From the NCBI RefSeq assembly GCF_021602585.1, contig NZ_BQIP01000007.1, forward strand, positions 124,001-188,000: 64,000 nt of DNA, in the 5' to 3' direction. Position 1 is the stretch's first letter, and every line of letters begins with the position of its first letter. Positions 9,149 to 18,145 of the stretch are shown here, one piece after another. The notes beneath the pieces were generated by a model, which worked only from the letters and a program-made list of their open reading frames with translations, searched no databases and was not told the DNA's origin. Both the position numbers and the translations under genes were made by a program. The stretch is from Pseudomonas faucium. Its GTDB lineage: Bacteria > Pseudomonadota > Gammaproteobacteria > Pseudomonadales > Pseudomonadaceae.

Positions 9149-9754
9149 ATGCAATGCTCCCGGCTCAACCAGGTCGACTTCGATCAGCTGACACTTGGCG
9201 CCCAGGTGATAGAGGCAGACAGCCATGGCGCCAAAGTCTACCTGCTCGAGGATGGTAATTTCCTCAAGGTTTTTCGTCGCAAGCGCCTGATTTCATCTGC
9301 ACTGCTGCGCCCTTACTCACAGCGCTTCATCGACAATGCCGAACGCCTTGCGCAACTGGGCATTCCCACCCTGCAGGTGATCAGCTATCACAAGCTCGAC
9401 CTGCCAGGGCGCACGGCGGTGCTGTACCGCCCGCTGCCGGGGCGCACGCTGTTGCAGATGTCGCGCGATATCGACTTCAGCTGGGCCACCTACCTGCCGC
9501 GCCTGATCGAACTGATTCGCCAGCTGCACCGCAGCGGGGTGTATTTCCGCTCGCTGCACCTGGGCAATGTAGTGGTAACGCCTGACGATCGCCTTGGCCT
9601 GATCGACGTGGCAGACATGCGTTTCCTGCGCCCGCCGCTGTCGGCACGGATGGTTCGGCGCAATGTGCAGCACATGGTGCGCTACATCGAACGGGAGAAG
9701 CTCGGCGACCGCTTCCCGCTCGCCGACTTCGAGGCGGCCCTGCTGGCGCGCTGA
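9149..9754 (+). CDS. WaaP-like LPS core kinase family protein
   Basis: A protein of about 201 residues with an atypical kinase fold. The catalytic-loop equivalent is RSLHLGNVVV, and the metal-binding Asp equivalent is in GLIDVADMRF. An N-terminal Lys-containing strand (AKVYLLEDGNFLKVFRRK) would be the nucleotide-binding lobe. Relatives phosphorylate heptose in the LPS core. The ATG at 9149 (MQCSRLNQ) has AAGG 8 nt upstream and is preferred over the in-frame ATG at 9080, which has no ribosome-binding site. It is the only plus-strand gene inside the LPS block and ends 3 bp from the convergent glycosyltransferase. Confidence 0.7.
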   Translation: MQCSRLNQVDFDQLTLGAQVIEADSHGAKVYLLEDGNFLKVFRRKRLISSALLRPYSQRFIDNAERLAQLGIPTLQVISYHKLDLPGRTAVLYRPLPGRTLLQMSRDIDFSWATYLPRLIELIRQLHRSGVYFRSLHLGNVVVTPDDRLGLIDVADMRFLRPPLSARMVRRNVQHMVRYIEREKLGDRFPLADFEAALLAR

Positions 9755-9757
9755 ACC

Positions 9758-10849
9758 TCAGCCGCGCAGCAGGCTCGCCGAGCCATGCTGGAAGGCCAGC
9801 CAGGCCGCCTCCGGCGCCAGCGCCTGGCGCTGCCTGGCGGCCAGGGCCGCCGCGCCACACGCATCACAGTGCGCGATGGCATCGGCCCAGGCATCGAGAT
9901 CGCCAACCGGCAGGTAGCGCCCCGCGCCTTCGAGCTGCTCGCGAAATACCGGCAAGTCACTGCAGATTACCGGCACATCGGCCATCACTGCCTCTTGCAC
10001 CACCAAACCCAGGCCTTCGGCACGGGACGGCACCAGAAGCCAGTCGAGTGCGTTGTAGAGCTGGCGCAGGTCATCGCGGTAGCCGCACAGGTGCACCCGT
10101 TCGCGCAAGCCCAGCGCCTCGACCCGCGCCTGCAGCGCCCCACGCAACGGGCCGTCGCCGATAATTGCCAGATGCAAGTGAGGTTGCAGGGCCGCGCCTT
10201 TGGCAAATGCCTCGATCAACATATCGAAACCTTTGCTCTCCACCAGCCGGCCCACGGCGCCAATCACCTGCTCGCTACCTGAGGGCAAGGCCAGCGCCTG
10301 TCGCGCCTGCTCCCGGCTCATCAAGGCGTGACGGAAGGTCTCTGGCTCCAGGGCCATACGCAAGGTCTGCACTGGCCGGCCGAGGTCTCGCTCCAGCGAT
10401 TGCGCGAGGGTATGCGAAACCGCGGCGATGCTCAGGCGCTCGGCAGGCAATGCACTGAGCAGGCGAATGTCGCTGGCCTGCAAGCGGGTGCGCCCATGGA
10501 ACAGCACTTTCGCCCGCACGCCAGGAAACTTCTGCAGCAATGGCAGCGCCAGGCGTGCAACACCAATGCCATCGAGCAGCAGCACGTCGGCCTGGGCTTC
10601 GGTCAGCGCCTTGCGCAGGCGCATGCGCAACCATGGGCGCAGCAGGCGCCACAGATGGCGCCCTTTCAGCGCCCGCTGAGGCATATGCCATTCACGCGTG
10701 GAGCCCAGCCCACAACACAGGCCACTGCCCAGCAGCAGCCAGTTGCTGATACGGGCATCGGCACCGGCATTGGACAACACCTGCCGGTGCACCTGGTGGA
10801 TGGACATGTAGGGCGAACCGCCTGCCCACATCATGTTGACGATGTTCAT
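9758..10849 (-). CDS. Glycosyltransferase family 4 protein
   Basis: A 363-residue GT-B enzyme. The C-terminal Rossmann domain shows GAVGRLVESKGFDMLIEAF, HLAIIGDGPLRG and the E-x7-E donor motif in SRAEGLGLVVQEA. It should transfer an activated sugar during LPS outer-core assembly at the cytoplasmic face. Sugar and acceptor are unknown. It lies downstream of the GT2 gene on the same strand with a 45-bp gap. The ATG at 10849 is preceded by a small GGGGCACTAACCCC hairpin and a weak purine stretch. Confidence 0.82.
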   Translation of the reverse strand: MNIVNMMWAGGSPYMSIHQVHRQVLSNAGADARISNWLLLGSGLCCGLGSTREWHMPQRALKGRHLWRLLRPWLRMRLRKALTEAQADVLLLDGIGVARLALPLLQKFPGVRAKVLFHGRTRLQASDIRLLSALPAERLSIAAVSHTLAQSLERDLGRPVQTLRMALEPETFRHALMSREQARQALALPSGSEQVIGAVGRLVESKGFDMLIEAFAKGAALQPHLHLAIIGDGPLRGALQARVEALGLRERVHLCGYRDDLRQLYNALDWLLVPSRAEGLGLVVQEAVMADVPVICSDLPVFREQLEGAGRYLPVGDLDAWADAIAHCDACGAAALAARQRQALAPEAAWLAFQHGSASLLRG

Positions 10850-10894
10850 GGGGTTAGTGCCCCTCTCCCGTGCAAGCCAGGTGGGACAGCGATG

Positions 10895-11668
10895 TCATTG
10901 AACAAAAAAAGATATTCCCAAGCCTACCAAGGCACCCATAACCAGCGTCAATGCCAGCTTTATCCGATCTCTCTGGCGCCGTTTGGCCTTGCGCTGAACC
11001 TCTTCGGGCAAGGTTACGTGGCTGCCAAACCCCGTGTGCAAGACTGCATCACCCTCCAGCGATACAGCTGTCAGATTTAACTCAGCATAGCGGCGGGAAA
11101 GCGCCTTCTCACCAGAATAGGCGGCAAATGGCGCACAGCGCTGATAATCGCTCAGGCGACGCAAGCCTGGGTTGAGCGAAAACGCCTGCCACTCGGCCTT
11201 TTCCGACAACAGAGGGTAGCAAGGCACCCCGGCGATCACCTGGCGATCACCCAGGTGAATGTAAGGGCTGTGGATCGCCAGGTCATGGGCATAGCTGCGC
11301 AACCAGACCTGCAACAGGTCGGGGCGCTCGCCCAGTACCGTGCGGGAATCTTCCACGAACCCCTGGCGATAGAACTGCCAGTCATCTTCACAGTGGAAGA
11401 TGTAAGGCGTCCTGACCCGGCTATAGGCCAGGTCGATGGACGGCAACTGCCCAAGCTTGGGGCGGTTGACGAACACCGTGCAATACGGCTTCCAGTGCTC
11501 GGGCACAGCGCCGTGCACGGCATCGTCCCCCGAGTCTTCGGTAATCAATACTTCACGTACAGGCGCGGTGTTAAAGCGATCGAAACTCTCAAGGGTGTCC
11601 TTGAGCAGGTCGAATCGGCCGCAGCTGGTCACGACAAGCGTGACATCACTTTCTTCAGAAAAGCGCAC
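10895..11668 (-). CDS. Glycosyltransferase family 2-like protein with a C-terminal membrane helix
   Basis: A 257-residue GT-A type protein. The N terminus reads DVTLVVTSCGRFDLLKDTL, and the metal/nucleotide DxD-type motif lies in YIFHCEDDWQFY. The last about 20 residues (LALTLVMGALVGLGISFF) form one membrane segment after a basic KAKRRQRDR stretch, a tail anchor. The GTG at 11668 is preferred: GGAGG stands 7 nt before it, whereas the longer frame begins with TTG. Position next to the Ssg-like gene suggests equivalence to the P. aeruginosa core rhamnosyltransferase WapR, but I cannot confirm that. Confidence 0.72.
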   Translation of the reverse strand: MRFSEESDVTLVVTSCGRFDLLKDTLESFDRFNTAPVREVLITEDSGDDAVHGAVPEHWKPYCTVFVNRPKLGQLPSIDLAYSRVRTPYIFHCEDDWQFYRQGFVEDSRTVLGERPDLLQVWLRSYAHDLAIHSPYIHLGDRQVIAGVPCYPLLSEKAEWQAFSLNPGLRRLSDYQRCAPFAAYSGEKALSRRYAELNLTAVSLEGDAVLHTGFGSHVTLPEEVQRKAKRRQRDRIKLALTLVMGALVGLGISFFVQ

Positions 11669-11735
11669 CGGACTCCCTCCGCGTTGCGACAATCGACTTC
11701 CCGTTCCCGGTCCGTGAGCACGAAAGTTCTTTTGG

Positions 11736-12692
11736 TTAAATTCCCAACTTCAAGCGCAACCGCTGCCATGCGGACAGGGGTGGGTGCAGCCTCAGTGCCG
11801 GGCGCATGTGGTCGACGATGCTACGGCCAACTTCAGCAAAACTGAAACGGGAAACTGCCAAATGGCGCCCGTTTTCTGCAATTTGCCGTGCCAACGCAGG
11901 GTCGGCGCGCAACGTTTTCAGCTTTGCCTGCAGGGTCGGAATGCTGTCGTAGAACACCACGTTGTGCATGTCCTGCAGGCCCAGGGCGCGGTTTTCTTCC
12001 TCGCCCTGGTCGAATGCCAGCAGCACGCAACCGCAGGCCATGGCTTCGAAATTCTTGATCATGTACTCGCCCATGCCGACATCGGCACTGACGAAAAAGC
12101 GGATGCGGTTGAGGGTGTTGCAGTAGTCCTCGCCCGACTTGGTACGGGTCACCACCAGGTTTTCCACCCGCCCCAGCTCGTCCAGCAGCGCCTTGCGCCC
12201 GCTGTAGGCGACGCTGTTGGTGCTGCCGACGAAGGCCAGTTCGATGTCGCGCTCGCGGCCCTGGTCGTTGAGCAGCTGCTCATCGTAGCCCTTGGGCACG
12301 AAGACCGCATCGAACCCTTCCTGGCGCAGCCGCTCGCTGACCATGTAGCCGGAGCTGATCACCCGCGCCCAGGGCAACTTGCGGTAATGGGCGCTGAACT
12401 TGCCGGTGTACTTGCAAGGGATGTAGTTCTGGTAGGCGTCGTGCTCGAGGATGACCAGGTTGGGCACCGTGCGGATGAACGCGACTTGGCGGATTTCCTG
12501 CTTGAAGCGCAGGAAGAAGACGATGCGGTCATAACGCTCGACCTGCACTTCACGCTTGAAGTAGCGGCGCAGGTTGCGCTGGTCTTCGCTGGTCAGCCAG
12601 CGCAAGTCGCACTCGCAGTTGGCCGCGACGCCGTCGTACAGGCGATCGAGGATGGCCCGCTGTTCCTTCTGCACCAGAAATAGGACTTTCAT
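11736..12692 (-). CDS. Glycosyltransferase, Ssg-like (cell-surface sugar biosynthesis)
   Basis: A 318-residue GT-B protein. Its C-terminal half includes ELAFVGSTNSVAYSGRKALL, FFVSADVGMGEYMIKNFEAMACGC and a terminal glycosyl-transfer_1-like region. The start at 12692 (MKVLFLVQKEQ) has AGGA 6 nt upstream; the longer frame is rejected. In P. aeruginosa the gene at this place, ssg, is needed for normal LPS and affects motility, phage sensitivity and solvent tolerance. It lies 47 bp downstream of the deacetylase gene on the same strand. Confidence 0.75.
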   Translation of the reverse strand: MKVLFLVQKEQRAILDRLYDGVAANCECDLRWLTSEDQRNLRRYFKREVQVERYDRIVFFLRFKQEIRQVAFIRTVPNLVILEHDAYQNYIPCKYTGKFSAHYRKLPWARVISSGYMVSERLRQEGFDAVFVPKGYDEQLLNDQGRERDIELAFVGSTNSVAYSGRKALLDELGRVENLVVTRTKSGEDYCNTLNRIRFFVSADVGMGEYMIKNFEAMACGCVLLAFDQGEEENRALGLQDMHNVVFYDSIPTLQAKLKTLRADPALARQIAENGRHLAVSRFSFAEVGRSIVDHMRPALRLHPPLSAWQRLRLKLGI

Positions 12693-12739
12693 TGCTTTCC
12701 TTTGGCGCTCTGCGCCTTCGCGGTCAACCATCAGCGTTG

Positions 12740-14143
12740 TTACAGCTCGCGGCGCCAGAACAGTTCATGGCGGCGCACGGCCTTGCGGAAGAATTCGTTC
12801 TCGCCGTAGGGCGAAGGCCGCCGCCCAGCCAGCCAGCGCTGCAGCAACCGGCGCAGGCGACGCTTGAACGGCGCCCGGGGCTGCAGGTCGTGCATCATGC
12901 CCAGGGCCATGGCCTTGTCGCGCTGGGTCGCCAGGTCCAGCACCAAGGTGCACGGCGCCCAGGCCTGCTCGGCGCTCATTTGCGGCGGCAGGGCCACGCC
13001 ATCGCCGCTGTCACCCATCGGCCAGCGGTCGTTGTCATGCAGGTGGTTGGCGTAGCAGAGCAGCGTCTGCGGCTGCCACGCCAGGCCCTGCAGGGCCTCC
13101 AGCACAGCGGCCTGGGCACAGATATGGTCGGGGTGGGGGTCGAGCTGCGGGTGCGGCATGACCAGCACCTCGGGCTTGGCCATCTCCAGCAGCGCACGCA
13201 GGTCGGCCAGCAGGTTGCGCCAGGTCGGCGCGCCATCGCTGTCACCCGGCAACGGGAACGGGTTGAACTGGCGGAACGGGCGAATATCGGCCATGTCCGC
13301 TTCGCGGGAGGCGGCCGGGGTATCCGGCGCGGCCTGCATGGCAGGCAGCTGCAGGCAGAAATAGCCCAGCTGCAGGCAATGCGCTTCCGGCACCCCGGCC
13401 CAGCGTGGCACGGCAATGCTGTCCCAGGCACGCAGGCGGCCCTTGAGGCGGGCGGCCTCGGCCTTGGCCAAGCCCATCTGCTGATAATGCTGGGCCTCGA
13501 TCTCGCCAGCGGTCAGGGTCACCACCCAGGTTTCGTCTGCCTGGCTGTACAAGCCGTAGGCCGCCAGTTCCGCATCATCAGCATGCGGCGCAATCACCAT
13601 CACCCGGCGCCGTTGCAGCTCGACACTGGGCGTTACCCACAGGCGCGGCTCGCCCAGCACGCGGCAATGACGCCCACGCACCCGCAGCGTACCCGCCTGC
13701 AGCGGTGTGGCCAGCCCGGTCAGGTTGAGAAAGCGCACCCCATCCACGCCCCGCTCGAACGCCTGGCTGTCGCTGCCCGAATCGGCCAGCAGCTCGACGC
13801 GCGGGTCGAGAAAACGCCCCAGCCAGCCGCTTTTTACCCGCACTTCGAGAATCAGCGTTTCATCGCCTTGCAGTAGCGTATCGGCCTTGAGCAGCCCGCC
13901 ACGCCAGGTGACGGCGCCTTCACGGGTGTGCTCGCCAAAGCGGTAGGCATAGTCTTCGTTCGGTGCATAGAACAGGTGATCGGCGAACCAGGCCTCGTGC
14001 GCGGCCCACAGCAGTGGCAGCAGCAACAGCGGCAGCCACCACCAGGCGAACACGCCCAGGCACACCAGCGCGACCAGGCCAGCCAGCAGGCCCAGGCGCT
14101 TGTTGCGCCGGTGGCGCTTGAGCAACTGCTGCTTGCGACTCAC
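12740..14143 (-). CDS. dnpA: PIG-L family de-N-acetylase (DnpA-like)
   Basis: A 467-residue membrane-anchored protein. A basic N terminus and a hydrophobic segment (about residues 18-46) precede an extra domain (about 60-175). The PIG-L/LmbE deacetylase domain follows, with the zinc motif APHADD (His187, Asp189, Asp190) and the second motif HPQLDPHPDH. Family members remove N-acetyl groups from amino sugars. DnpA of P. aeruginosa, in the same core locus, is linked to fluoroquinolone persistence. The GTG at 14143 overlaps the upstream stop (GTGA), suggesting coupling; another in-frame GTG at 14170 with AAGGA upstream is possible. Confidence 0.82.
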   Translation of the reverse strand: MSRKQQLLKRHRRNKRLGLLAGLVALVCLGVFAWWWLPLLLLPLLWAAHEAWFADHLFYAPNEDYAYRFGEHTREGAVTWRGGLLKADTLLQGDETLILEVRVKSGWLGRFLDPRVELLADSGSDSQAFERGVDGVRFLNLTGLATPLQAGTLRVRGRHCRVLGEPRLWVTPSVELQRRRVMVIAPHADDAELAAYGLYSQADETWVVTLTAGEIEAQHYQQMGLAKAEAARLKGRLRAWDSIAVPRWAGVPEAHCLQLGYFCLQLPAMQAAPDTPAASREADMADIRPFRQFNPFPLPGDSDGAPTWRNLLADLRALLEMAKPEVLVMPHPQLDPHPDHICAQAAVLEALQGLAWQPQTLLCYANHLHDNDRWPMGDSGDGVALPPQMSAEQAWAPCTLVLDLATQRDKAMALGMMHDLQPRAPFKRRLRRLLQRWLAGRRPSPYGENEFFRKAVRRHELFWRREL

Positions 14144-15036
14144 GCCTGGTACACCGGCACGGGGTTGCACCAGCGGTCCTTGTACTCGCGGTCGGCACGA
14201 CCGAACGAGAACCGCAGCGGCTTGTTGCGCGCCCGGGCATCTTCCCAGGCAGCCTGGGTGTTGAGGAAACTCAGCACGCTGCCGGGGCTGAACGCCTTGG
14301 TTTCAGGGTCGACGCCGCCGTTGACGTATTCGACGCTGACCCATTCCGGCGCCTCGACCCGATACACCAGTTGAATGGCGATGGGCTTGTCGTCGAGCAT
14401 CAGCACCGAGCCGATCAGCAGCTCGCGCAAGCGCTCGATCACCTCGGCCATGCGCTCGGCGCCAGTGGCCGGGAAATTCCAGCGGCGCTGGAACAGGTCC
14501 AGGTACATGGCCGCGATCTCGCTGGCGCTGAACTCGCTGATCGGGCGCACCACGCCACCCGCCTCTTCCAGCAGGCGCAACTCGCGGCGCTGGTTGTAGC
14601 GGAATTTCTTCGACAGGTCTTCAGGCGCCCTGGCCATGGCCAGTTGCTCCTTCTGCGCCTTGAGGCCAGTGAAGCGCCCCTGGCTCAGTTCGGACAGATA
14701 GCGCCCGGCATGGCGCAAAGGCGCCGCAGCATCGGCGGCGGCCGGCAGCAGGATCTCGGCATTGCCCAGGTCGAACAGGCCCTTCTTGCCCGCGCGCTTG
14801 AGCACCTCCTTGGACAGCGCCAGGTGACGCCCCCAGGCAGGAATGGCCGCCTTCAGCTCGCCCGCCTGGTGCCAGCCCAGGTAACGCACGGGGATCTGCG
14901 CCAGCTCAGCGAGCTGTTCGATCACCAGCGGATGCGTCGCCACACTGCCGCCGAAGCGCGCCCAGGCCTGGGCATAAGTGGCGGCATCGATGACCTGCCA
15001 GCCGCGCTCGCGAAACGCTTGAATATGATTGAGCAT
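14140..15036 (-). CDS. Mig-14-like protein (GNAT/FemAB-type fold)
   Basis: A 298-residue protein matching Mig-14 in length and layout. The second half has an acyltransferase-like pattern (KFRYNQRRELRLLEEAGG, IAAMYLDLFQRRWNFP, FSFGRADREYKDRW). Mig-14 homologues help bacteria resist cationic antimicrobial peptides and polymyxin; the chemistry is not settled. The start at 15036 forms TGATG with the upstream stop. The frame is open 36 codons further upstream, inside wapH, but that would create a long overlap. It sits between dnpA and wapH exactly as in P. aeruginosa. Confidence 0.78.
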   Translation of the reverse strand: MLNHIQAFRERGWQVIDAATYAQAWARFGGSVATHPLVIEQLAELAQIPVRYLGWHQAGELKAAIPAWGRHLALSKEVLKRAGKKGLFDLGNAEILLPAAADAAAPLRHAGRYLSELSQGRFTGLKAQKEQLAMARAPEDLSKKFRYNQRRELRLLEEAGGVVRPISEFSASEIAAMYLDLFQRRWNFPATGAERMAEVIERLRELLIGSVLMLDDKPIAIQLVYRVEAPEWVSVEYVNGGVDPETKAFSPGSVLSFLNTQAAWEDARARNKPLRFSFGRADREYKDRWCNPVPVYQA

Positions 15037-16166
15037 CACGCCTTCGCCACCAACGCACGTACCTGCGGCAATTGCCAGAAGGCCTCGCGCACCGCCTGGT
15101 CGGAAAACCGCTGCTGCAGGCGTTGCAGCATGTGCATGGCGCACGCCTCGCGCTGCTGCGCATCGAGCTGGGCCATGTGCTGCAGGCCCTGGGCCAGCTG
15201 CCCGGCGTCGCCGAGCGGGAACAGCATGCCCACGCCCTCGACCACCTCGCGTGCGCCACCGCAGGCCGTGGCCAGCACCGGCACGCCGGCGACCATGGCT
15301 TCGAGCAGGACCATGCCGAACGGCTCATGGTCGGAGCTCAGGGCGAACACGTCGAATGCCTGGAAATAGCGGCGCGCATCGGGTACCTGGCCAAGGAAGT
15401 CGACCTGCCCGGCGATACCCAGCTCTGCGGCCTGTGCCTTGAGCTTGTCTTCCAGGCGGCCTTTGCCAAGGATGGCCAGGCGTGCGCCAGCCGGCAGCAT
15501 CGGCAGCGCCTGGGCAAAGCCACGCAGCAAGGTGGCCTGGTCCTTGTCCGGGTGCAGGCGCCCGACGTTACCCACCACCCACGCCTGCGCATCCAGCCCG
15601 AGCGCCTCGCGCGCTTCGGCGCGAGGCACCAGGGCCGCTTCCAGGGCCTGGATGTCGATGCGGTTGTACAGGGTCTGGATGCGCTCGGCAGGCCACTGCG
15701 CCAAGCAGCGGCGCATGTCGTCACGCACCGCATCCGACACGCCGAGCAGGCTCAAACGTTTGCTGAACAGGTTGGCGAACAGCCGCCGCCCCTTGCGCTG
15801 ATAGTCGCCGAAGGCATGGTGCACGCCAATCACCGGCAGGCCAGTCGCCAGCAACGTTATATAGATCGGCTTGAAGCGGTGGGCGATGCAGAAGCTGAAA
15901 TCGCGCTCGGCAGCAATGCGCCGCAAGGCGCGGATGGCGCCGAGCTTCAGGCCGCGCACGGCCTTGGAGCTGAATTCCAGGAACAGCACCTCGTCCGACG
16001 CGCAACCGGCCGCGACCTGCGGGTCGCGGGCGCCGGTGAGAAAGACCGTGGTGACCTTGTAGCCGCTGCCCTGGAACAGGCTGGCGTACTGACGGGCGCA
16101 GTCGAGGAACGGCCCGTCATAGCCATGGCAGAACTGCAGCACACGCGGTTCAGAGCGGCTGGTCAT
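15036..16166 (-). CDS. wapH: Glycosyltransferase family 4, WapH-like
   Basis: A 376-residue GT-B enzyme. It has VLQFCHGYDGPF at the N terminus, the donor-domain segment VVGNVGRLHPDKDQATLLRG and the E-x7-E motif in SSDHEPFGMVLLEAM. It should add a hexose to the LPS outer core. The start overlaps the end of the carbamoyltransferase gene by 17 bp, and its stop overlaps the Mig-14 start by 1 bp. The chain carbamoyltransferase-wapH-mig14-dnpA thus looks like one translationally coupled unit. Confidence 0.82.
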   Translation of the reverse strand: MTSRSEPRVLQFCHGYDGPFLDCARQYASLFQGSGYKVTTVFLTGARDPQVAAGCASDEVLFLEFSSKAVRGLKLGAIRALRRIAAERDFSFCIAHRFKPIYITLLATGLPVIGVHHAFGDYQRKGRRLFANLFSKRLSLLGVSDAVRDDMRRCLAQWPAERIQTLYNRIDIQALEAALVPRAEAREALGLDAQAWVVGNVGRLHPDKDQATLLRGFAQALPMLPAGARLAILGKGRLEDKLKAQAAELGIAGQVDFLGQVPDARRYFQAFDVFALSSDHEPFGMVLLEAMVAGVPVLATACGGAREVVEGVGMLFPLGDAGQLAQGLQHMAQLDAQQREACAMHMLQRLQQRFSDQAVREAFWQLPQVRALVAKA

Positions 16167-17907
16167 ACGCGGCCGCGCCGTCCTTGACGACCAGGATGTC
16201 TTCCATGATCAGGTACTGCAGGTCCGAACCGAAGAACATGTTCAGGGCATCGGTCGGCGAGCAGATCATCGGCTCGCCGCGGCGGTTCAGCGAAGTGTTC
16301 AGCGACACGCCGTTGCCGGTCAGGTCCTCCAGCGCCTTCATCATGTCGTAGTAGCGCGGGTTGTACTCGCGCTTGAGCACCTGGGCTCGCGACGTGCCGT
16401 CCTCGTGCACCACTTCCGGTACGCGGGTCTTCCACTCTTCAGCCACTTCGAAGGTGAAGGTCATGAACGGCGCCGGATGGTCGACCTTGATCATCTGCGG
16501 CGCGACGGTGTCGAGCATCGACGGGCAGAAGGGTCTCCAGCGCTCGCGGAACTTGATCTGGTGGTTGATGCGGTCGGCCACGCCTTCGACGCTCGGGCAG
16601 CCGATGATCGAACGACCACCCAGCGCACGCGGGCCGAACTCCATGCGGCCCTGGAACCAGGCCACCGGGTTGCCGTCGACCATGATCTTGGCGATCTGCT
16701 GCGGCATGTTGTCGAGCTTGCGCCATTTCGGCTGGTTCGGGTGACGTGCGCAGGCGGCGATCACGTCCTCGTTGGAGTAAGACGGGCCGAGGTAGACGTG
16801 TTCCATCTTCTCGACCGGCACGCCACGGGCGTGGGACACATAGGCAGCGGCACCCACAGCGGTACCGGCGTCGCCGGAAGCCGGCTGGACGAACAGTTCC
16901 TTCACGTCGGGACGGGCGATGATCTTCTGGTTGAGCTTGACGTTCAGCGCGCAGCCGCCGGCGAAGGCCAGCTTGCCGGTTTCACGCAGGGTGTCGCCCA
17001 GGTAGTGGTCGATCATCTGCAGCGCCAGCTTCTCGAACAGCGCCTGCATGCTGGCCGCATAGTGGATGTACGGCTCGTCGGCGATGTCGCCTTCGCGCTT
17101 GGGGCCCAGCCATTCGATCAGCTTGGGCGAGAAGTAGAAGCCCTTGCCCTTCTCTTTATAGCGGCGCAGGCCGATCACGTTGGCGTATTCGGTGTTGATC
17201 ACCAGCTCGCCGTTCTCGAAGCTGGCCAGGCGCGAAAAGTCATATTTGCTGGCATCGCCATACGGCGCCATGCCCATGACCTTGAACTCGCCATCGAGCA
17301 TCTCGAAGCCGAGGAATTCGGTGATCGCGCCATACAGGCCGCCCAGCGAATCCGGGTCGAAGAATTCCTTGATCTTGTGGATCTTGCCGTTTTCGCCGTA
17401 GCCGAAGAAGGTCGTGGCGTACTCGCCCTTGCCGTCGATGCCGAGGATCGCGGTCTTTTCCTTGAAGCCCGAGCAGTGGTAGGCGCTGGAGGCGTGGGCC
17501 AGGTGGTGCTCGACCGGCTCGATCTTGACCTTTTTCGGGTCGAAGCCCAGTTGCTCCAGGCACCAGACGATCTTCTTGCGGTAGCGCTTGTAGCGGCGGT
17601 TGCCCATCAGGATGGCGTCGAGGGCGCGGTCCGGGGCGTACCAGTAACGCTTGGCATAGTGCCAGCGGGCCTTGCCGAACAGGCTGATCGGCGCGAACGG
17701 GATGGCGACCACGTCGACATCGGACGGTTTGATGCCCGCCTGCTCCAGGCAGAACTTCGCCGACTCGTAAGGCATGCGGTTCTTCGCATGCTTGTCACGC
17801 ACGAAGCGCTCTTCTTCGGCGGCGGCAATCAGCTTGCCGTCGATGTACAGGGCCGCGGAAGGGTCATGGCTAAGGGCGCCGGACAGGCCAAGAATCGTCA
17901 ATGCCAA
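16150..17907 (-). CDS. wapO: LPS-core carbamoyltransferase (NodU/CmcH family)
   Basis: A 585-residue two-domain enzyme. The N-terminal Kae1-like metal domain has VEHHLAHASSAYH (His134, His135, His138). The C-terminal part has GGCALNVKLNQKI and MEFGPRALGGRSIIG, which are family signatures. It transfers a carbamoyl group from carbamoyl phosphate via carbamoyl-AMP; in Pseudomonas the target is core heptose. The start is a TTG at 17907, supported by AGAGG 8 nt upstream and by the conserved N terminus MALTILGLSGALSHDPSAAL. It is first in the minus-strand core operon. Confidence 0.85.
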   Translation of the reverse strand: MALTILGLSGALSHDPSAALYIDGKLIAAAEEERFVRDKHAKNRMPYESAKFCLEQAGIKPSDVDVVAIPFAPISLFGKARWHYAKRYWYAPDRALDAILMGNRRYKRYRKKIVWCLEQLGFDPKKVKIEPVEHHLAHASSAYHCSGFKEKTAILGIDGKGEYATTFFGYGENGKIHKIKEFFDPDSLGGLYGAITEFLGFEMLDGEFKVMGMAPYGDASKYDFSRLASFENGELVINTEYANVIGLRRYKEKGKGFYFSPKLIEWLGPKREGDIADEPYIHYAASMQALFEKLALQMIDHYLGDTLRETGKLAFAGGCALNVKLNQKIIARPDVKELFVQPASGDAGTAVGAAAYVSHARGVPVEKMEHVYLGPSYSNEDVIAACARHPNQPKWRKLDNMPQQIAKIMVDGNPVAWFQGRMEFGPRALGGRSIIGCPSVEGVADRINHQIKFRERWRPFCPSMLDTVAPQMIKVDHPAPFMTFTFEVAEEWKTRVPEVVHEDGTSRAQVLKREYNPRYYDMMKALEDLTGNGVSLNTSLNRRGEPMICSPTDALNMFFGSDLQYLIMEDILVVKDGAAAYDQPL

Positions 17908-18012
17908 GGGTTTAGCCTCTTCATTCGGTAGAGATGCGCCAGCGGCCTCGTGGGCGGGTGGCGGCTAAAGGGCGAGATTATAACGCAAACAAGTACGACA
18001 CACCGCCCCCTT

Positions 18013-18126
18013 GTAGGAGCGGCCTTGTGTCGCGAAAGGGGCGCGCAGCGGCCCCAGTTTTTAGCAGCAACGCGGAAAATGTCGGGGCCGCTTCGCAGCC
18101 CTTTCGCGACACAAGGCCGCTCCTAC
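18013..18126. repeat. REP pair, family B (inverted)
   Basis: GTAGGAGCGGCCTTGTGTCG (18013 onward) returns in inverse orientation ending at 18126, extended on both inner sides by CGCGAAAGGG or its complement and then GGGGC-rich hairpins. It fills most of the 238-bp gap between the carbamoyltransferase start and the rlmJ stop. Nothing else is seen in that gap. Confidence 0.85.
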
Positions 18127-18145
18127 AGAGGGATGCCGCCGCAGG

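Noticed and set aside
17908-18145. Possible small RNA or CRISPR-like repeat
   Set aside because: The repeats are an inverted REP pair, not direct repeats with spacers.
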